Notes: a model not told the origin generated them from the sequence alone. DNA of 64,000 bases from Collybiopsis luxurians FD-317 M1 (GCA_000827265.1 KN834881.1:21312-85311); one strand, 5' to 3'. Positions 1 through 12,955 are shown, numbered from the stretch's first letter. Numbers and translations are program-made.

Positions 1-3000
1 ACACTACATATTGACCATCAGGTGAACATGCTACTGAGGTAACCATTTGTGTATGGCCCTTGAGTGGCTCTACAACCTGCACACCTGTTTGAGCGTTCCA
101 AATTCTTACTGTCTTATCTGAAGAACCAGACACCACATATTGACCATCAGGTGAATATGTTACTGAGGAAACATGGGAAATGTGACCTTTGAGTGGCTCC
201 CCAACCTGCACACCTGTTTGAGCATTCCAAATTCTTACTGTCATATCCCAAGAGCCAGACACCCCATATTGGCCATCAGGTGAGAATGCCACTGAGGAAA
301 CAGGGGAAATGTGGCCTTTAAGTGGCTTCCCAACTTGCACACCTGTTTGAGAATTCCAAATTCTTATAGTGTTATCATGAGAGCCAGACACCACATATTG
401 ACCATCTGGTGAATATGCCACTGAGCTAACCCAATCTGTGTGGCCTTTGAGTGGCTTCCCAATCTGCACCCCTGTTTGAGCATTCCAAATTCTTACTGTC
501 TTATCACGAGAGCCAGACACCACATATTGACCAGCAGGTGAATAAGCCACTGACATAACCCAATTAGTGTGGCCTTTGAGTGGCTCTCCAACCTGCACAC
601 TTGTTTGGGTATTCCAAATTCTTACTGTCTTATCATTGGACCCAGACACCACATATTGACCATCAGGTGAGTATGCTACTGACTGAACCCAATTAGTGTG
701 GCCTTTGAGTGGCTCTCTGACCTGCACATCTGTTTGACTATTCCAAATTCTTACTGTTGCATCATCAGAGCCAGACACCACATATTGACCATCCGGTGAA
801 TACGCCACTGACCTAACCCAATCAAAGTGGCCCTTGAATGGCTCCTCAACCTGCACACCAGCTTGAGCATTCCAAATTCTTATTGTATTATCATTAGAGC
901 CAGATACTACATATTGGCCATCAGGTGAATATGCTACTGACCGAATGGAATAGGTGTGGCCTGTGAGCTGTTTCCCAACCTGCATACCTGTGTGAGCATT
1001 CCAAATTCTTACTGTCCTATCTCCAGAGCCAGACACCACATATTGACTATCAGGTGAATATGCCACTGACCAAACTGATTCAGTGTGGCCTTTGAGTGAC
1101 TCCCCAACCTGCCCACCTGTTTGAGCATTCCAAATTCTTGCTGTCTTATCATGAGAGCCAGACACCACATATTGACCATCAGGTGAATATGCCACTGACT
1201 CAACCCTGTCAGTGTGGCCTTTGAGTGGTTCCCCAACCTGCATACCTGTTTGAGCATTCCAAATTCTTACTGTCATATCATGAGAGCCAGACACCACATA
1301 TTGACCATCAGGTGAATATGCCACTGATTTAACATCCATGGTGTGGCCTTTGAGTAGCTCCCCAACCTGCACACCTGTTTGAGCATTCCATATTCTTACT
1401 GTCTTATCCTCAGAGCCCGACACTACATATTGGCCATCAGGTGAATATGCCACTGACATAACCCAATCAGTGTGACCTTTGAGTGCCTCCCCAACCTGCA
1501 TACCTGTTTGAGCATTCCAAATTCTGACTGTTTCATCATAAGCGCCAGACACTACATATTGACCCTCTGGTGAATATGCCACTGAGGTAACATAATCAGT
1601 GTGACCTTTGAGTGGCTCCCCAACCTGTACACCTGTTTGAGCATTCCAAATTCTCACTGTCCCATCAACAGAGCCAGACACTACATGTTGACCATCTGGT
1701 GAATAGGCTACACAATTTATGTGATCTTCTGCATAAATCACATGCAATATTTTTTCCCATCTTACTGCATGTCCACCTCTTGTTAATTTTACAGTCTGAT
1801 TCATATAGGTCATTATGTTTTTTCTCAACAATGATTCTGAAGGCAAAAGTGCACATCCTGATATATAAACATGCGGAGTGCTCTCATGTAATGCAGTAGA
1901 AAATGCATTTGCAAACTGCTCCAACTCCTGCATTCTTGTCTGAATATCTTTGTCCTAGTTTGGGATCAGCTACTGCTCAATTGTTTATTATTGAATCTCA
2001 CCTTAACTTGCTGTGCCCATTTTATAATTCCTCTTGCACTGACTATTATCCTATTCACCTTCCCCATTAAACTTATGCATTCTATCCAGAAAATTATTTG
2101 ACAACTACTCATAAAATCTCTTACTCCCTGAAAAATTGATATAGTTGCTTCAGCATTTTGTACATGGTTTGACCACCATTGTGCACTGTACTGTAATTGA
2201 GATGAGATACATTGATCAATCCTTTTTCCCAAATCCTTTATCTTCCGATTTGGAATTGAAGAAGTTTCCAAACTGCAGATGTTAAATTTTGGTTCTGTCA
2301 TAAGCACTTTCAAACAGATCCTGGCCAAATTCTGGTGTTGGGAGCTTCTTTCAATTTTGAACTCTGATGGACACTGTTCTGATCTTAAAAATTCCGCCAA
2401 AGACAAATGGTAATAGACCTTTCCATTATTCACATATAACACTGCTTTCAAAATATCAACAACTCTTCTCACTACTGAAGAAGTCAAATCCGACCCCAGC
2501 CCAAGCATTGCAGCTAGAGTTTCCATTGTCAAAGGCTCAAAAGCTGTAATGATCAAGCCTACAATTAATTGATATTGGTGCTGACTTTGTTTATTGGTGA
2601 AGTATTGCTTCAAAACCTCCCCATAGAGGTCATACAATGCAGTATGTGGATGTTCCATTTCACTGTCAGGCTCCTTCAACTGTAACACAATTTGAATATT
2701 TGTTGCCATGTCAAACCCTGATTCTACGAATTCCATTGCAGTATTGGCCCAAATGAAAAGACCATCTGCTTTAGATACCAGATTATGTATGTCACTCCTT
2801 GAAATGTCATCATAGAAATTTGTCAATCTTTCCTTAAAAAACATCTCGATATCTTGATGAGCAGTATATTCTACATTTAAGTCAAATGACTGAACATGAC
2901 TCTTGCCCATCATTGCTTTTTGAATTTCATTGTTAGGGCGACTTGTTATTATTACTCGAATCCATTGTATTTGGCTCAAATGGCCTTGCAACTGGTCAAG

Positions 3001-3920
3001 CAAGATGGACCTCTCCATAGGTCTTCCCCACTCATCTAGCCCATCAATGATAATAATTGAGGGCTTTAAAACCCTGATCTTGTACATTAGCTTACACACA
3101 ATAGACAGCTGTTCCTTCAAAGGGACAGTGTCCACATGTAAGGAAACATCCTCCTTAAGTATATCCAGTAAGGTTCGAGCATATTCTGGATATTTAGATG
3201 CTAGATGGTAGCCAATGGTAGGCACCAGAATAGAAGTATTACTTGTCTCTTGACCTTTAACACAATGGAATGTCAACATCACGGTAACTTGGTCATGCAA
3301 TTCCCGGAGTTTTTCAGCAAGTGTGACTGCTATAGCACTCTTGCCACTTCCAGCTAACCCATGGATCCAGGCCATACGGCTGTCTGGCTTGAGAACCCAT
3401 TCACAGAGCTCATTGAGAACTGCAATTCGGGTTCCTTCCATGCAATTGACTTGTTTTTTGACAGGATTAATGATCGGGTTGAGCTTTTCTTCAAGATCCT
3501 TGAGAAGCTCGAGTTTATCTATTCCTATTTCCACAGGACTGTCATTTTTTTGGCCATTAGAGATAGTAATCTGCTGTCTTACCATAATGATGGTGAATCT
3601 CATTTGCAGCGTTGAACTGTGATCCTTGTATGACAAAGTCGGATGCCTCAGATAGGATAGATCCTGGAGGTGCAACAGATCCTTGCCCTGCAATCCTGAG
3701 TTAGAAGAGCAGAATGAATACAAAACCGACTACTTTCCATAATGATAGTGAATCTCCTTTGCAACATTAAACTGAGATCTTTGTATTACAAAGTGGGATG
3801 CACCGGATAGAATAGATCCTGGAGGTGGAACAGATCCTTGCCCTGCGATCCTGAGTTAGAAGAGCAGAATGAATACAAAATCAGCTACTTGCCATGAGTG
3901 TCCCTCTCGATTTCCGACAC
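1..3920 (-). CDS. NLR-A: NACHT-WD40 NLR-type STAND protein, C-terminus beyond left edge, 5' end degenerate
   Basis: Putative fungal NLR: a NACHT NTPase acts as the switch and a WD40 array as the sensor. Exons inferred by comparing copies are 3920-3893, 3687-3583, 3524-2002 and 1927 to beyond base 1. The NACHT exon has Walker A GLAGSGKS, Walker B IIIIDGLDEWG and an ITSRP sensor-like motif. The WD40 exon holds 13 complete 43-residue repeats at an exact 129-bp period with no frame break, plus a fourteenth cut by the window edge. Intron 3 (2001-1928) starts GTGAGA. Two oddities lie at the 5' end. The ATG used in copies C and D is GTG here, and exon 1 has lost 12 nt in frame. Exon 2 together with intron 1 is tandemly duplicated. 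The body is intact, so the gene may be live, but no normal start codon is visible. Confidence 0.85.
3583..3892 (-). repeat. 155-bp tandem duplication of NLR-A intron 1 plus exon 2
   Basis: Two diverged 155-bp copies lie head to tail (3738-3892 and 3583-3737). Each holds one intron 1 and one 105-nt exon 2 coding the FVIQ-S-QFN motif. Exon 2 is phase 1 at both ends, so a second copy could be spliced in without a frameshift. In the inner copy the intron donor that reads GCAAGT elsewhere reads GAAAGT, and the outer exon ends with no GTAAG donor. The duplicate may therefore be skipped or may disrupt the message. Confidence 0.85.
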
Positions 3921-4040
3921 GTTCAGTGGTAGATGATGGTCGTTGATAAGAAGATTGAACAGTGGGACTCGTGAGAATAGAGGCAGCTATTTGAGCGTAT
4001 TTACACTACGGCACTAAATCCGAATAACACGTGCCCTGCA
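3921..4040 (-). promoter_or_regulatory. Conserved upstream block of NLR-A (promoter / 5' UTR)
   Basis: Directly upstream of exon 1, this block is closely matched in front of NLR-D (57073-57200). Shared words include GATGATGGTCGTTGATAAG and GAGAATAGAGGCAGCTATT. NLR-C keeps only the first part. Conservation across copies beyond the coding start suggests promoter or 5' UTR function, although recent duplication alone could explain it. Confidence 0.4.
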
Positions 4041-6566
4041 TGTCGTTGTCCTTCATCGTGTTCACCACTACGAATCTCTCCCCTCGGCTTTAAGCTTCTA
4101 TTCCAGCTATCTTTCGTGCCAAACATCATCCTGTGAATCCTTACCAGTGCAATCCTGGCTTAAAGTCTCGCTCCGGAATCTTTCTTCTGCTTTGTTTATA
4201 CGCCTCTGCAATTTTGGGCACATTAAGAAGGCAATAAGAGGTATCAAATTCCTACGGACCCTGTTCTTGACTCGGGTGTGTACTATTTGTAATAGTTACT
4301 TTTGAGTCAGCGGAAAGCAAAAAAACCTCGGTCGATCTATGTCCAATCTATCAATCATGATTCTCCTTTGGATACTTAGCGCTGCAAGGATTCCGTTCCG
4401 AACCTCCGCATGCTCTTGGCGTCGTGAGCACGATTGGTTCACTCGACACAAAAGATTTAGTTAAATTGATTAAGGCTATTCGAGTTGTTTAAACTAGACA
4501 GTGTTCCTCATCCTTGTCGTCCTTCTCATTCAAACTTGCGCAACCTCTGCCAACAACACAAAGTCTGAATTTCACACCACCTTGCTCCTCCTCGTTAGTC
4601 TAGGCCAGACACATCGGTAACGAGAGCCGAACCGGATTAGCGTAAACGGACCCAACTGGATGGCGCCACTTGTGTCCTCTTATCGATGAAGCTGATCGAG
4701 CTGGATCCGCACACTGCTCATCGCCGCGGTGAGCAGGCTGAGTAAGATAACTACAGCTACAGAATAAATATATCGCGTTGAAGGCTTACCCTACCGTTTC
4801 AATGCTAGGAATTAGGTGAGCTGGAGCGGAATGTTTCCAGGGGACAAAGGCAGTATATTGATATAGAAGGTCGAAGCAAACGAAAGAGAGGGAGGGTAGT
4901 AGAAAGTATCTGCATATCGCTCCTCAGAATACAAATGCGAAGAATGGTTTCAGGAGAACAGTGAACTTACCTCCGAGTTCTCACATAACTTCAGTTAATA
5001 TGCCCATTGTTCCTCGATCTTAATTTATTCACTCTCTTCCTCGTCCTAATACCATGCACTTGAGGCCCCGAATTCGTGACATCGACGCGTGGCTCTGACT
5101 CTAATTGGGGTGCAGCTCTGCTGGTGACGGGGAAAGTGATGATAATCGTGCGACGGAAGAGGTACATATGTCGGAGGATGCGAGCAAGATAAGCCGGTGG
5201 TGACGCTCCATAGCCAGTCCATCACGACAGTATTGTGTCTACAAGGGACTAACGTATGCTAGAAAGAAGCGAAAGACAAATGAATCTACAGGAGTGTTGA
5301 AGTAGATCAAGAGAAAGTTTGTCAGTAAGGGAGTCAATTCCGAGTCAAGAATCGGTTATATGGGTAACAGCGGAGCTACCAACATGTGTTGTGGAAGAAG
5401 GATTATGTGGCCAAGGAGCAACCAGCCTTTAAATAACTCCTCAGAGTTCGAGTATGAAAGATGATAACACGAAGAGAGTAAGCGCCTAAATCTTGCCGGC
5501 AAGCCGGGCCGTGATGTGAATAGCCGTTTGCCCTTTTCCGCCCACGGCGAGCAAAGCTCTTCATTGATTTATTTCCTATCAACCCTTTTCCATAGACCTC
5601 TCCCCTTTTTCAACGCGTACTACGATTACCTCACGCAAACCTGATGAACCTTAAACTACAAAACTCGATACTAGAAGCAATAAAGCGTTTCCTGATACGT
5701 TTGTGTGTGAAAGCTAATATCATTTTATGTGGATAAGATATTCTCAGATGCTGGAGAGGATAAGAAACGGGCTCAAGGTACGCTCGAATCGAGTTCGTTT
5801 GACTTCTTTGTTAGGCTAATTTTCATCTCTTCGCTATGCAGATTTTTTTTCGAGTATTTCCTACATGCGATGTACAGCTATCTGCATATTTTAATCGATA
5901 ATTTTGCATTCATTATGCAACTTCGAGGTTCCATTGAACCTGCCCGTTGAGGCTAAGCCTCTTTTTCTGCTTCTCGCCGTCCAATACGCATTACGCATAA
6001 TAGCGTCGCTAAAAGGAGAGTATGCGGGCTTTCATGAATGTGCTACCCACTTTTGAACATCAAAGGCTCAACGGAGACTCGCAGAACCGATGGACTGTTA
6101 GTTCTCAAGATGAGGGCTCGAGGTAAGCCTGATGACAGTTCTATCTTTGGTCTCGTCTCAAACGTTCAAGCTATAGGATGACTTGCACGCAGTTTACACG
6201 ACTTTCCCTATTGACCTTTTCCATCTGAATTCCGACATACGGCGTCGGAAGAAAAACTCGAAATCAATCTGCTCAAACGACTGCGAATTACTCAGAGCAC
6301 CACTATCGACGGAACCCACAAAATAGCTTAGGACTCAGAGTATCCGAATTAGCCTGCGGCGGCATATCCAAATCCAAACAAAGAGTTACTCGCTATTGGA
6401 GGGTAGAAAGTGGATTTGAGTGCTGGAGAGATGATTCGAGGCACGGGCGTAAAGGTGTGCTCGCTCTGATTTCATTCGGTTTCTTCGTCAAGCTGATTTC
6501 ATCGTTTCTGCCTCCAGTTTCTATGTATTCTTCTACATACGAACATTGTATACCGTAATTTCAGTC

Positions 6567-7055
6567 TCAACTCGTCATTTCAGCTCCGTCTTCCTTCAAC
6601 AGTGCTAGCTCAACCATTGCTGTCATAACTGCTGTATTCGGCAACCCTCGACGGAAAAACTGTAGATGGCGGAGAGCCAGTCGAAGATGACGCTGATACT
6701 GGATGTGAGCATCCAGATCCGGAAGACCTGCGCCTAGGTAGCTGAGGAGAAGCGCTTGCCCTTGAAGTAAGGCCAGAAGATGACGTATAATAGCATCTTC
6801 AAAGGTCGAAATGCCTGCAGCGTTAGTCCGCCCGGGACTGAGGCAGGATACGTGGAGGGTCTGGTGAGAGCGTGACGCGTCGGAGAGAGGGAGATGGATT
6901 GAATTCTGCCCTAGTCGACAATGGCATGGGGAGAGAGGATGATGCTCCGGCGATGGATTGTGCGCTATGTCAGCGTATAGAAAATGTGTAACCTGATTGC
7001 CGTTGTAATCGTACATAGATCGAGGCGTTCGAGTATTCTCTATAACCGGTATCAA
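6567..7055 (-). CDS. Hypothetical spacer ORF, 162 aa
   Basis: Open frame with no recognised domain. Similar nucleotide sequence occurs in spacer 2 (48401-48815) and spacer 3 (59672-59914 and about 60187-60483). In spacer 3 a comparable frame keeps a pattern like LL-Y-GADLP-L near the same place, but in spacer 2 it shifts frame. Conservation may only reflect segmental duplication. This could be an exon of a decaying gene or non-coding DNA. Confidence 0.2.
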   Translation of the reverse strand: MIPVIENTRTPRSMYDYNGNQVTHFLYADIAHNPSPEHHPLSPCHCRLGQNSIHLPLSDASRSHQTLHVSCLSPGRTNAAGISTFEDAIIRHLLALLQGQALLLSYLGAGLPDLDAHIQYQRHLRLALRHLQFFRRGLPNTAVMTAMVELALLKEDGAEMTS

Positions 7056-7715
7056 GTGGAAGTCTCAGCCTCGCTGGACGAGCAGCTGCAGGCTCGGACT
7101 GCGAACGTGAGACGTGAGAGGTGTCGGACTGGTGGATCATGCTGCAGAGCACGTTGAGCTGGGAAGAAATTGGCATCAGAGAAGAAACGGTGCGAAATAA
7201 GGATTGACGCAACTGTTACTGTGGCCAGGTTTGAACAAACGTCATTCCTTACCGGCTCAATTTCATTCTGCGTGTGTACGTTACTGAAAGTTGACCGAGA
7301 CAAGTCTGAGTAGAGCAAGAAAGGGAGTACGCATTAGCGACTCCATGAACCCCAATGAAGTGTTTAGAAACTTACGAGCGACTTGATCTCTGCTCCCAGC
7401 ATTGCCTTCTATGCCCAAGTATACCCGCAGGCATATCATCGACGCCTCACGCTCCCCTGCATGTCGTTCTCGCCGCACCCTCACCCCTTCAAAAGCCGAC
7501 AATGACGGCCCTATCAGGCATACCATCTAGCTCTTCGTCCCTGTTGTTGTTACTAGGGATTACAGGCATCTAGTCGAGGTCGAAATATTCGGTTCGGGAG
7601 AGTTGAGGGTCATCGGGGCCATGTCGTTATCTTCTGCACTATCAGTTCGGGAGCCGATGGCAGTAGGGAGACGTGTGGATGCAAGATAGAACGGGTTCAT
7701 ATCTCGTATCACCAA

Positions 7716-8330
7716 CTACCCGCCACCTGCTGCGTCCCGATTCTTTATCCCATTCCAATTGCTCACTGTCCGACACAAAGAATATAGTTGTGGCCGAGAA
7801 GCATGCACAACGCTTTTAATCGTACCCCTGTTCCCACCTTCTCCGGTGGGAGACGAGGCTGGATGTGGATGCGAGGAGAAATGCGAGGAGGATGAAGGGT
7901 CACCCCCACCCCCACCACCGAACCCTGAATACCCCAAATTGGCCGCTCCACGAATACCAACACCGGTGGTGAGGGAGGTAGTGGTGGCTATAGCGAGGGA
8001 CATGTCGGGTAAGAAGTGGTAGTTGAATGCTCCGGGAGATGTATGAGGGACGGTAGGTGACGTAGTGGGAGTGGTTGCGGTTCTGGCTGTGGTTGTGGTT
8101 GCGGTAGCGGTCTTCTTCAAAAAAGAACCTCCATCGTGGACGAGCATCCTCAGGGGCATACTCATATCGTCATCGTCCTCACACTCTCCTGCACCTCGTT
8201 CTCCTCGTCCCACCATCGCCCTTTGCAAACGTCCATGAGGACGATCCACGAATGTCCCATCCCTGGCAGTTACATTGCGTGTGCCGCATTTCGTTGGGTT
8301 ACGACCACAGTTTTTAATCCCGACTAACAC
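7716..8330 (-). CDS. Hypothetical Thr/Ser/Gly-rich spacer ORF, 204 aa
   Basis: No known family was recognised. The middle is Thr-rich (a TATATTTTARTATTPTTSP-like stretch), followed by a block SPGAFNYHFLPDMSLA and TTTSLTTGVGIR. A Gly run and a Ser/His run come next. The same block and order appear in spacer 2 (48857-49567) despite heavy base change, which is mild support for coding. Spacer 3 seems to lack it. It could be a secreted or low-complexity protein, but no signal peptide is obvious. Confidence 0.3.
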   Translation of the reverse strand: MLVGIKNCGRNPTKCGTRNVTARDGTFVDRPHGRLQRAMVGRGERGAGECEDDDDMSMPLRMLVHDGGSFLKKTATATTTTARTATTPTTSPTVPHTSPGAFNYHFLPDMSLAIATTTSLTTGVGIRGAANLGYSGFGGGGGGDPSSSSHFSSHPHPASSPTGEGGNRGTIKSVVHASRPQLYSLCRTVSNWNGIKNRDAAGGG

Positions 8331-9081
8331 CGACGATAGGTTTAGGTTTGGTGGGGTGGAGGGGAAAGGACCACGATGTATAACTGAAGTCGCGTATCAA
8401 AATGAATATTGGAACGAGTCATAGGATGAAAAATAAAAACCTTAGTTCCTTTGGCAGAAGCGTATAACGTGTGTGTGTTCAGAAGATAACGCGTTTCATC
8501 TAATAGAAAAATGCTCGAAATGATGAGAAAAAAGGTAGAAATTATACAAGAATTTGCTATCACCTGTGTATACACAAATACCGATATCTTCAGCAAAGAT
8601 TTCTCCGATTTCCTTAATTCTTCTCAGGGAGGGAATACGGGAAAATGACTGGTGAGGACAAAACGTTGGCGTTGCGGATGGACAAGTGCCTATTCAGAGG
8701 AGTTCGAGAGTAGTCTTCGTGTTTAGATATGTATAATCTTGTCAAGTTGTCGTGGAATCAGCCGACCGAAATCCCACAAAGATATTGAACCCATACCTTT
8801 CAATACGATGAACAATCCCTTCCCGTTTCTGTACTTATCCGTCCTTTCGCAAGTACCCTTGGTCGAATACTTCCAGAATCCAAATACGGTTGCCTGAGCG
8901 AAGGAGGAGCACGACTGAGTGAAAGAATGGAAAACCTAAGAGGAAAGAATAAAGAGAAAGAGGAAGGGGGAACAGAAGAACAAACAGTATGAAATGCACG
9001 GCCAGGCCATCATCAACATCGTGTACAGCGTAAACCGATTCGTGCTTTCCCTTTATTCACTAAAAGGGTAACTATTGCGTA

Positions 9082-9495
9082 ATGTATTCGGTTATCCCGA
9101 TCCGATTCCGATCGCTGAACGGTCACGAGAATCTTTTTTTGACGTGCCTTCTATCCTCATTCCCACGTCGCCATCGATCGATTGATCATTTTTCCACATC
9201 CAAATCTGTCGTGGGCGTCTATTCGACTTTTCGGAGGATAAAGAAATCGCCGGGGCGGAGTACTATTACTATCAGTATGGGTACTTGTCAGGCATTATCG
9301 CTGCAAGAATCTGTCTCTCGGAAGGGCACTACATCACTATCAGTTGTGCTGTCAGTTGAGGCTTTATGCTCCGCCCAAGCGAGATCCTTCCTCAGACAGA
9401 CAAATTCGGAGATTCGCCCAACTCCGAGGGATTTACAGGCACACGTCGGTGTAGATCTCTGCGTGTCGCTCATGAGGTATTACACCAATGAGTAA
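9082..9495 (+). CDS. Hypothetical spacer ORF, 137 aa, paired with 62061-62450
   Basis: This starts with the same ATG as a 129-aa frame in spacer 3, and about 75 N-terminal residues are nearly identical. The C-terminal halves then differ because the DNA around 9300-9340 has a different junction. Spacer 2 keeps only a partial, CpG-depleted version near 50150-50300. No domain was recognised, and the identity may be only recent duplication. Confidence 0.2.
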   Translation: MYSVIPIRFRSLNGHENLFLTCLLSSFPRRHRSIDHFSTSKSVVGVYSTFRRIKKSPGRSTITISMGTCQALSLQESVSRKGTTSLSVVLSVEALCSAQARSFLRQTNSEIRPTPRDLQAHVGVDLCVSLMRYYTNE

Positions 9496-10129
9496 ACAAA
9501 CAGGTGCAGTGGAACGAGGGATCTAAGGAGCCTTTCATTGACCCAGTGTTGGTCTGTTGGAGCAGGTACATAAAACCGCTTGATCTCAAACCTGCGGCAC
9601 ATGCAACAGCGACCCTTCCCTAATAAAAGCCAGACCACTCATGATGTCAAAGAGCAACCAGTGGGACTTGTACAATAACTCAAAGCCTAGGAAAACCTGC
9701 AGAAATGATTCATAACAATGCACATTGCTATCATTTCATATGTGAGTTGGGCTTGCCCCACATTTCCGAAATAAATGGCTGCACCTGTAGTGTAAGATGT
9801 ACAGCAAATTAGTCTTTTACTCAACAATTTCAATATCTTGACAAAGCAAATAGAACACTTTACCCTCAAGAGAATTGTGGACCATATGAGAATGGCACAC
9901 TCAAGCCTCGGAGAGATTGATCATTGAATGCGATAACTATGGATGCATATACCAACTGGGTAGAAATTTTAAACTACCTTTTCTTGTGACTAGCCTGTGG
10001 GATGTTAAGCACCACAGAGAGTGGCCGCTTCATCAACTGTTTTGTAAGATTAATAAAGTCTTGTCAACTTCAGATTCAAGATCTCTGCTATGCAATTGTT
10101 ACATTGGTGAGTGGGACACTCAAAATTAT

Positions 10130-10644
10130 TTTATTCGTACACATTAGTTCAAACAACCCTTACCTCAAGGATGATTATAAAACAACAAAATTCCAATGTG
10201 ACACACTTGGTGTCAGTAGCCAACTGCGAAATTGGTACATTTCCAGTACAGCCTGACCAAGGCTGGACTCAATTTAACCTATCAAGGTATCAAGGACTGA
10301 AACCATGCTGAATGAGTGAAACCAGTTCATTTTACATAAATATATTATATTTTTCAAGCTACATCCTGTGGCGCTTAGCTACTGCAAACCGGTAAACAGG
10401 TTGTATAGGTAGTCAAAAGAAAGAAGAAAGGAAATATCACAAGATCATACAGAGATGCAGAACGGCAAATTTGATTTCAGAGTTATATGTCAAGCTACAG
10501 CAGGAAGGAAGACAAATGAACAATGAAGAAAGAAAAAAAGGAAAAAAGGGACAATAGCACATTTGAATGATCTGCTAAATAAGGAAGTCAGCAGTGTGTT
10601 ATGAAAATTGAGAGAAGAACTTACATTGGGCATGATGCAGAAAT
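10130..10644. other. 3' flank of NLR-B, conserved among copies B-E
   Basis: Matches the region downstream of NLR-C (21290-21787), NLR-D (about 51480-52837, with an insertion) and NLR-E (63130-63631). It includes a 50-nt GTAAGT...CTGAC...TTTAG intron-like segment starting about 20 nt after the stop codon (52817-52768 in copy D). This is probably a 3' UTR intron. No other gene was seen. Confidence 0.6.
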
Positions 10645-12469
10645 TCAGGTAGAGTTGCAACATTGAGTCCATCGTGTTCCATGCACAAAATTGGACCAGT
10701 CCACGGACAGAGCACAATCTTGAGCATCAGCTGGGATAGTGAGAACACCCCTCATATGAGGAAGCCAAAGAATGAGTGGTCCATTTTTAGAATGGAGCCA
10801 GCCATGGTTATCAATATAACCTGATGAAATACCAGGAGGCAATTGCAAAGTGGGGGCATCATGTAGACCTGACTGGATCCTCCAAATTCTTAGTGTCTTA
10901 TCATGAGAACCAAACACCACATATTGACCATCAGGAGAATATGCCACTGACATAACCCAATCAGTGTGGCCTTTGAGTGGCTCCCCAACCTGTACACCTG
11001 TTTGAGCATTCCAAATTCTTACTGTCTTATCTCTGGAGCCAGACACCACATATTGACCATCAGGTGAATATGCCACTGACATAACCTCCCTAGTGTGGCC
11101 TTTGAGTGGCTTCCCAACCTGCACACCTGTTTGAGCATTCCAAATTCTTACTGTCTCATCTCTAGAGCCAGACACCACATATTGACCATCAGGTGAATAT
11201 GCCACTGAGGTAATGTCATTTCTGTGGCCTTTGAGTGGCTCCCCAACCTGCACACCTGTTTGAGCATTCCAAATTCTTACTGTATGATCATGAGAGGCAG
11301 ACACTACATGTTGACCATCAGGTGAGTATGCCACTGAGACAACCCAATTAGTGTGGCCTTTGAGTGGCACCTCAACCTGCACACCAGGGTGAGCATTCCA
11401 AATTCTTACTGTCTGATCATAAGAGCCAGACACCACATATTGACCATCAGGTGAATATGTCACTGAGCTAACCCAATTAGTGTGGCCTTTGAGTGGCTCC
11501 CCAACCTGCACACCTGTTTGAGCATTCCAAATTCTTACTATCTCATCATTAGACCCAGACACCACAGATTGACCATCAGGTGAATATGCCACTGAGGGAA
11601 TGCCAGTTCTGAAGCCTTTGAGTGGCTCCCCAACCTGCACACCTGTATGAGCATTCCAAATTCTTACTGTCTTATCTGAAGAGCCAGACACCACATATTG
11701 ACCATCAGGTGAATATGCCACTGAGGTGACCAAACTAGTGTGGCCTTTGAGTGGGTCCCCAACCTGCACACCTGTTTGAGCATTCCAAATTCTTACTGTC
11801 TTATTGTCAGAGCCAGACACCACATATTGACCATCAGGTGAATATCCCACTGACCTAACCCAACCAGTGTGGCCTTTGAGTGGGTCCCCAACCTGCACAC
11901 CTGTTTGAGCATCCCAAATTCTTACTGTCGTATCTTTAGAGCCAGACACCACATATTGACCATCAGTTGAATATGCTACTGACTGAACCCAATCTGTGTG
12001 GCCTTTGAGTGGCTCCCCAATCTGCACACCTGTTTGAGCATTCCAAATTCTTACTGTCTTACATCTGAAAAAATACCTTATGCCTAGGCTCCCATAGGTT
12101 TCCATGGAGTGGCATCAGGGTTTCCCCAGTAGAACTGGGTTGCCAGGGTTGCCCTGGCACCACAGGCACCTTCAAGAGGCCCAAGGACACCCCCCCATTT
12201 TTGTGGCAACTGAAACAGCCTGAAAGCTTACATGGTGCACTCAGTCAGTTTTAGAGATAATAAAAGATCCCTGGGGATCCCTGGAGCATCCTAGGGCATC
12301 CTGAAAATCTTTAGGACCCCTGATTAGTCCTAAGGATGACCTGAGATCAAGGAATATTCTTAAACATATATTGGTAAATCTTATTGTTCTTGCACACTTA
12401 TCATAAACCAAGCAAAGATATATATTACTGATGATATAAATTACAGCAAGTATCATTCCTGCCTCCTTC

Positions 12470-12955
12470 CTTCACTCTAACTCTGACTCTCTTCCATCTT
12501 CTTCCCCTCTCTTACCCCTGCCCCTCCTCACCCTCACCCTGCCCCTCCTCACCCTCACCCCACCCATACCCTCATCCTGCCCCTCCTCACCCTCACCCTC
12601 ATCATGCCCCTGCCCCTTCACCCTCACCCTGCCCCTGCCCCTTACCCTCACCCTCACCCTTACCCTCATCCTGCCCCTCACCCTCACCCTGCCCCTCTTC
12701 ATCTTCATCCTCATCCTTACCCTGCCCCTCCTCACCCTCATCCTCACCCTGCCCCTCTTCATCCTCATCCTCACCCTCACCCTTATCCTCACCCTACCCC
12801 TCCTCACCCTCACCCTGCCCCTCCTCATCCTCACCCTGCCCCTCCTCACCCTCACCCTCATCCTCACCCTGCCCCTCCTCACCCTGCTCCTCCTCACCCT
12901 TACCCTCACCCTCCACCTCCTCACCCTCACCCTCCACCTCCTCATCCTCCAGAGC
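12470..12955 (+). repeat. (CACCCT)-type pyrimidine-rich minisatellite
   Basis: Irregular hexamer-like repeats of CACCCT, CCTGCCCCT and CATCCT. All frames here code only His/Pro or Arg/Val runs, so the open frames are compositional and not genes. The minus strand is G-rich and could form G-quadruplexes. Confidence 0.9.

Larger units (their letters stand above)
4041..10129. other. Spacer 1: intergenic unit of the tandem NLR array, CpG-retaining
   Basis: About 6.1 kb between NLR-A and the 3' flank of NLR-B. Long stretches align with spacer 3 (57201-63130), for example 9060-9300 with 62040-62285, nearly base for base. They also align with spacer 2 once its insertions are removed. CpG is frequent here, unlike in spacer 2. 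Three open frames are listed separately. Around 7350-7570 is a second, shorter copy of the region near 8130-8240, which suggests internal duplication. A 15-codon frame, roughly (M/V)(D/E)KIFSDAGED, recurs at 5729, 45513 and 58857. No housekeeping gene was recognised. Confidence 0.75.

Noticed and set aside
3535..3723. Reading the NLR-A NACHT frame straight through from 3723
   Set aside because: This crosses a clear GTAAG...CTAAT...TAG intron (3582-3525), and splicing gives the frame conserved in copies C and D.
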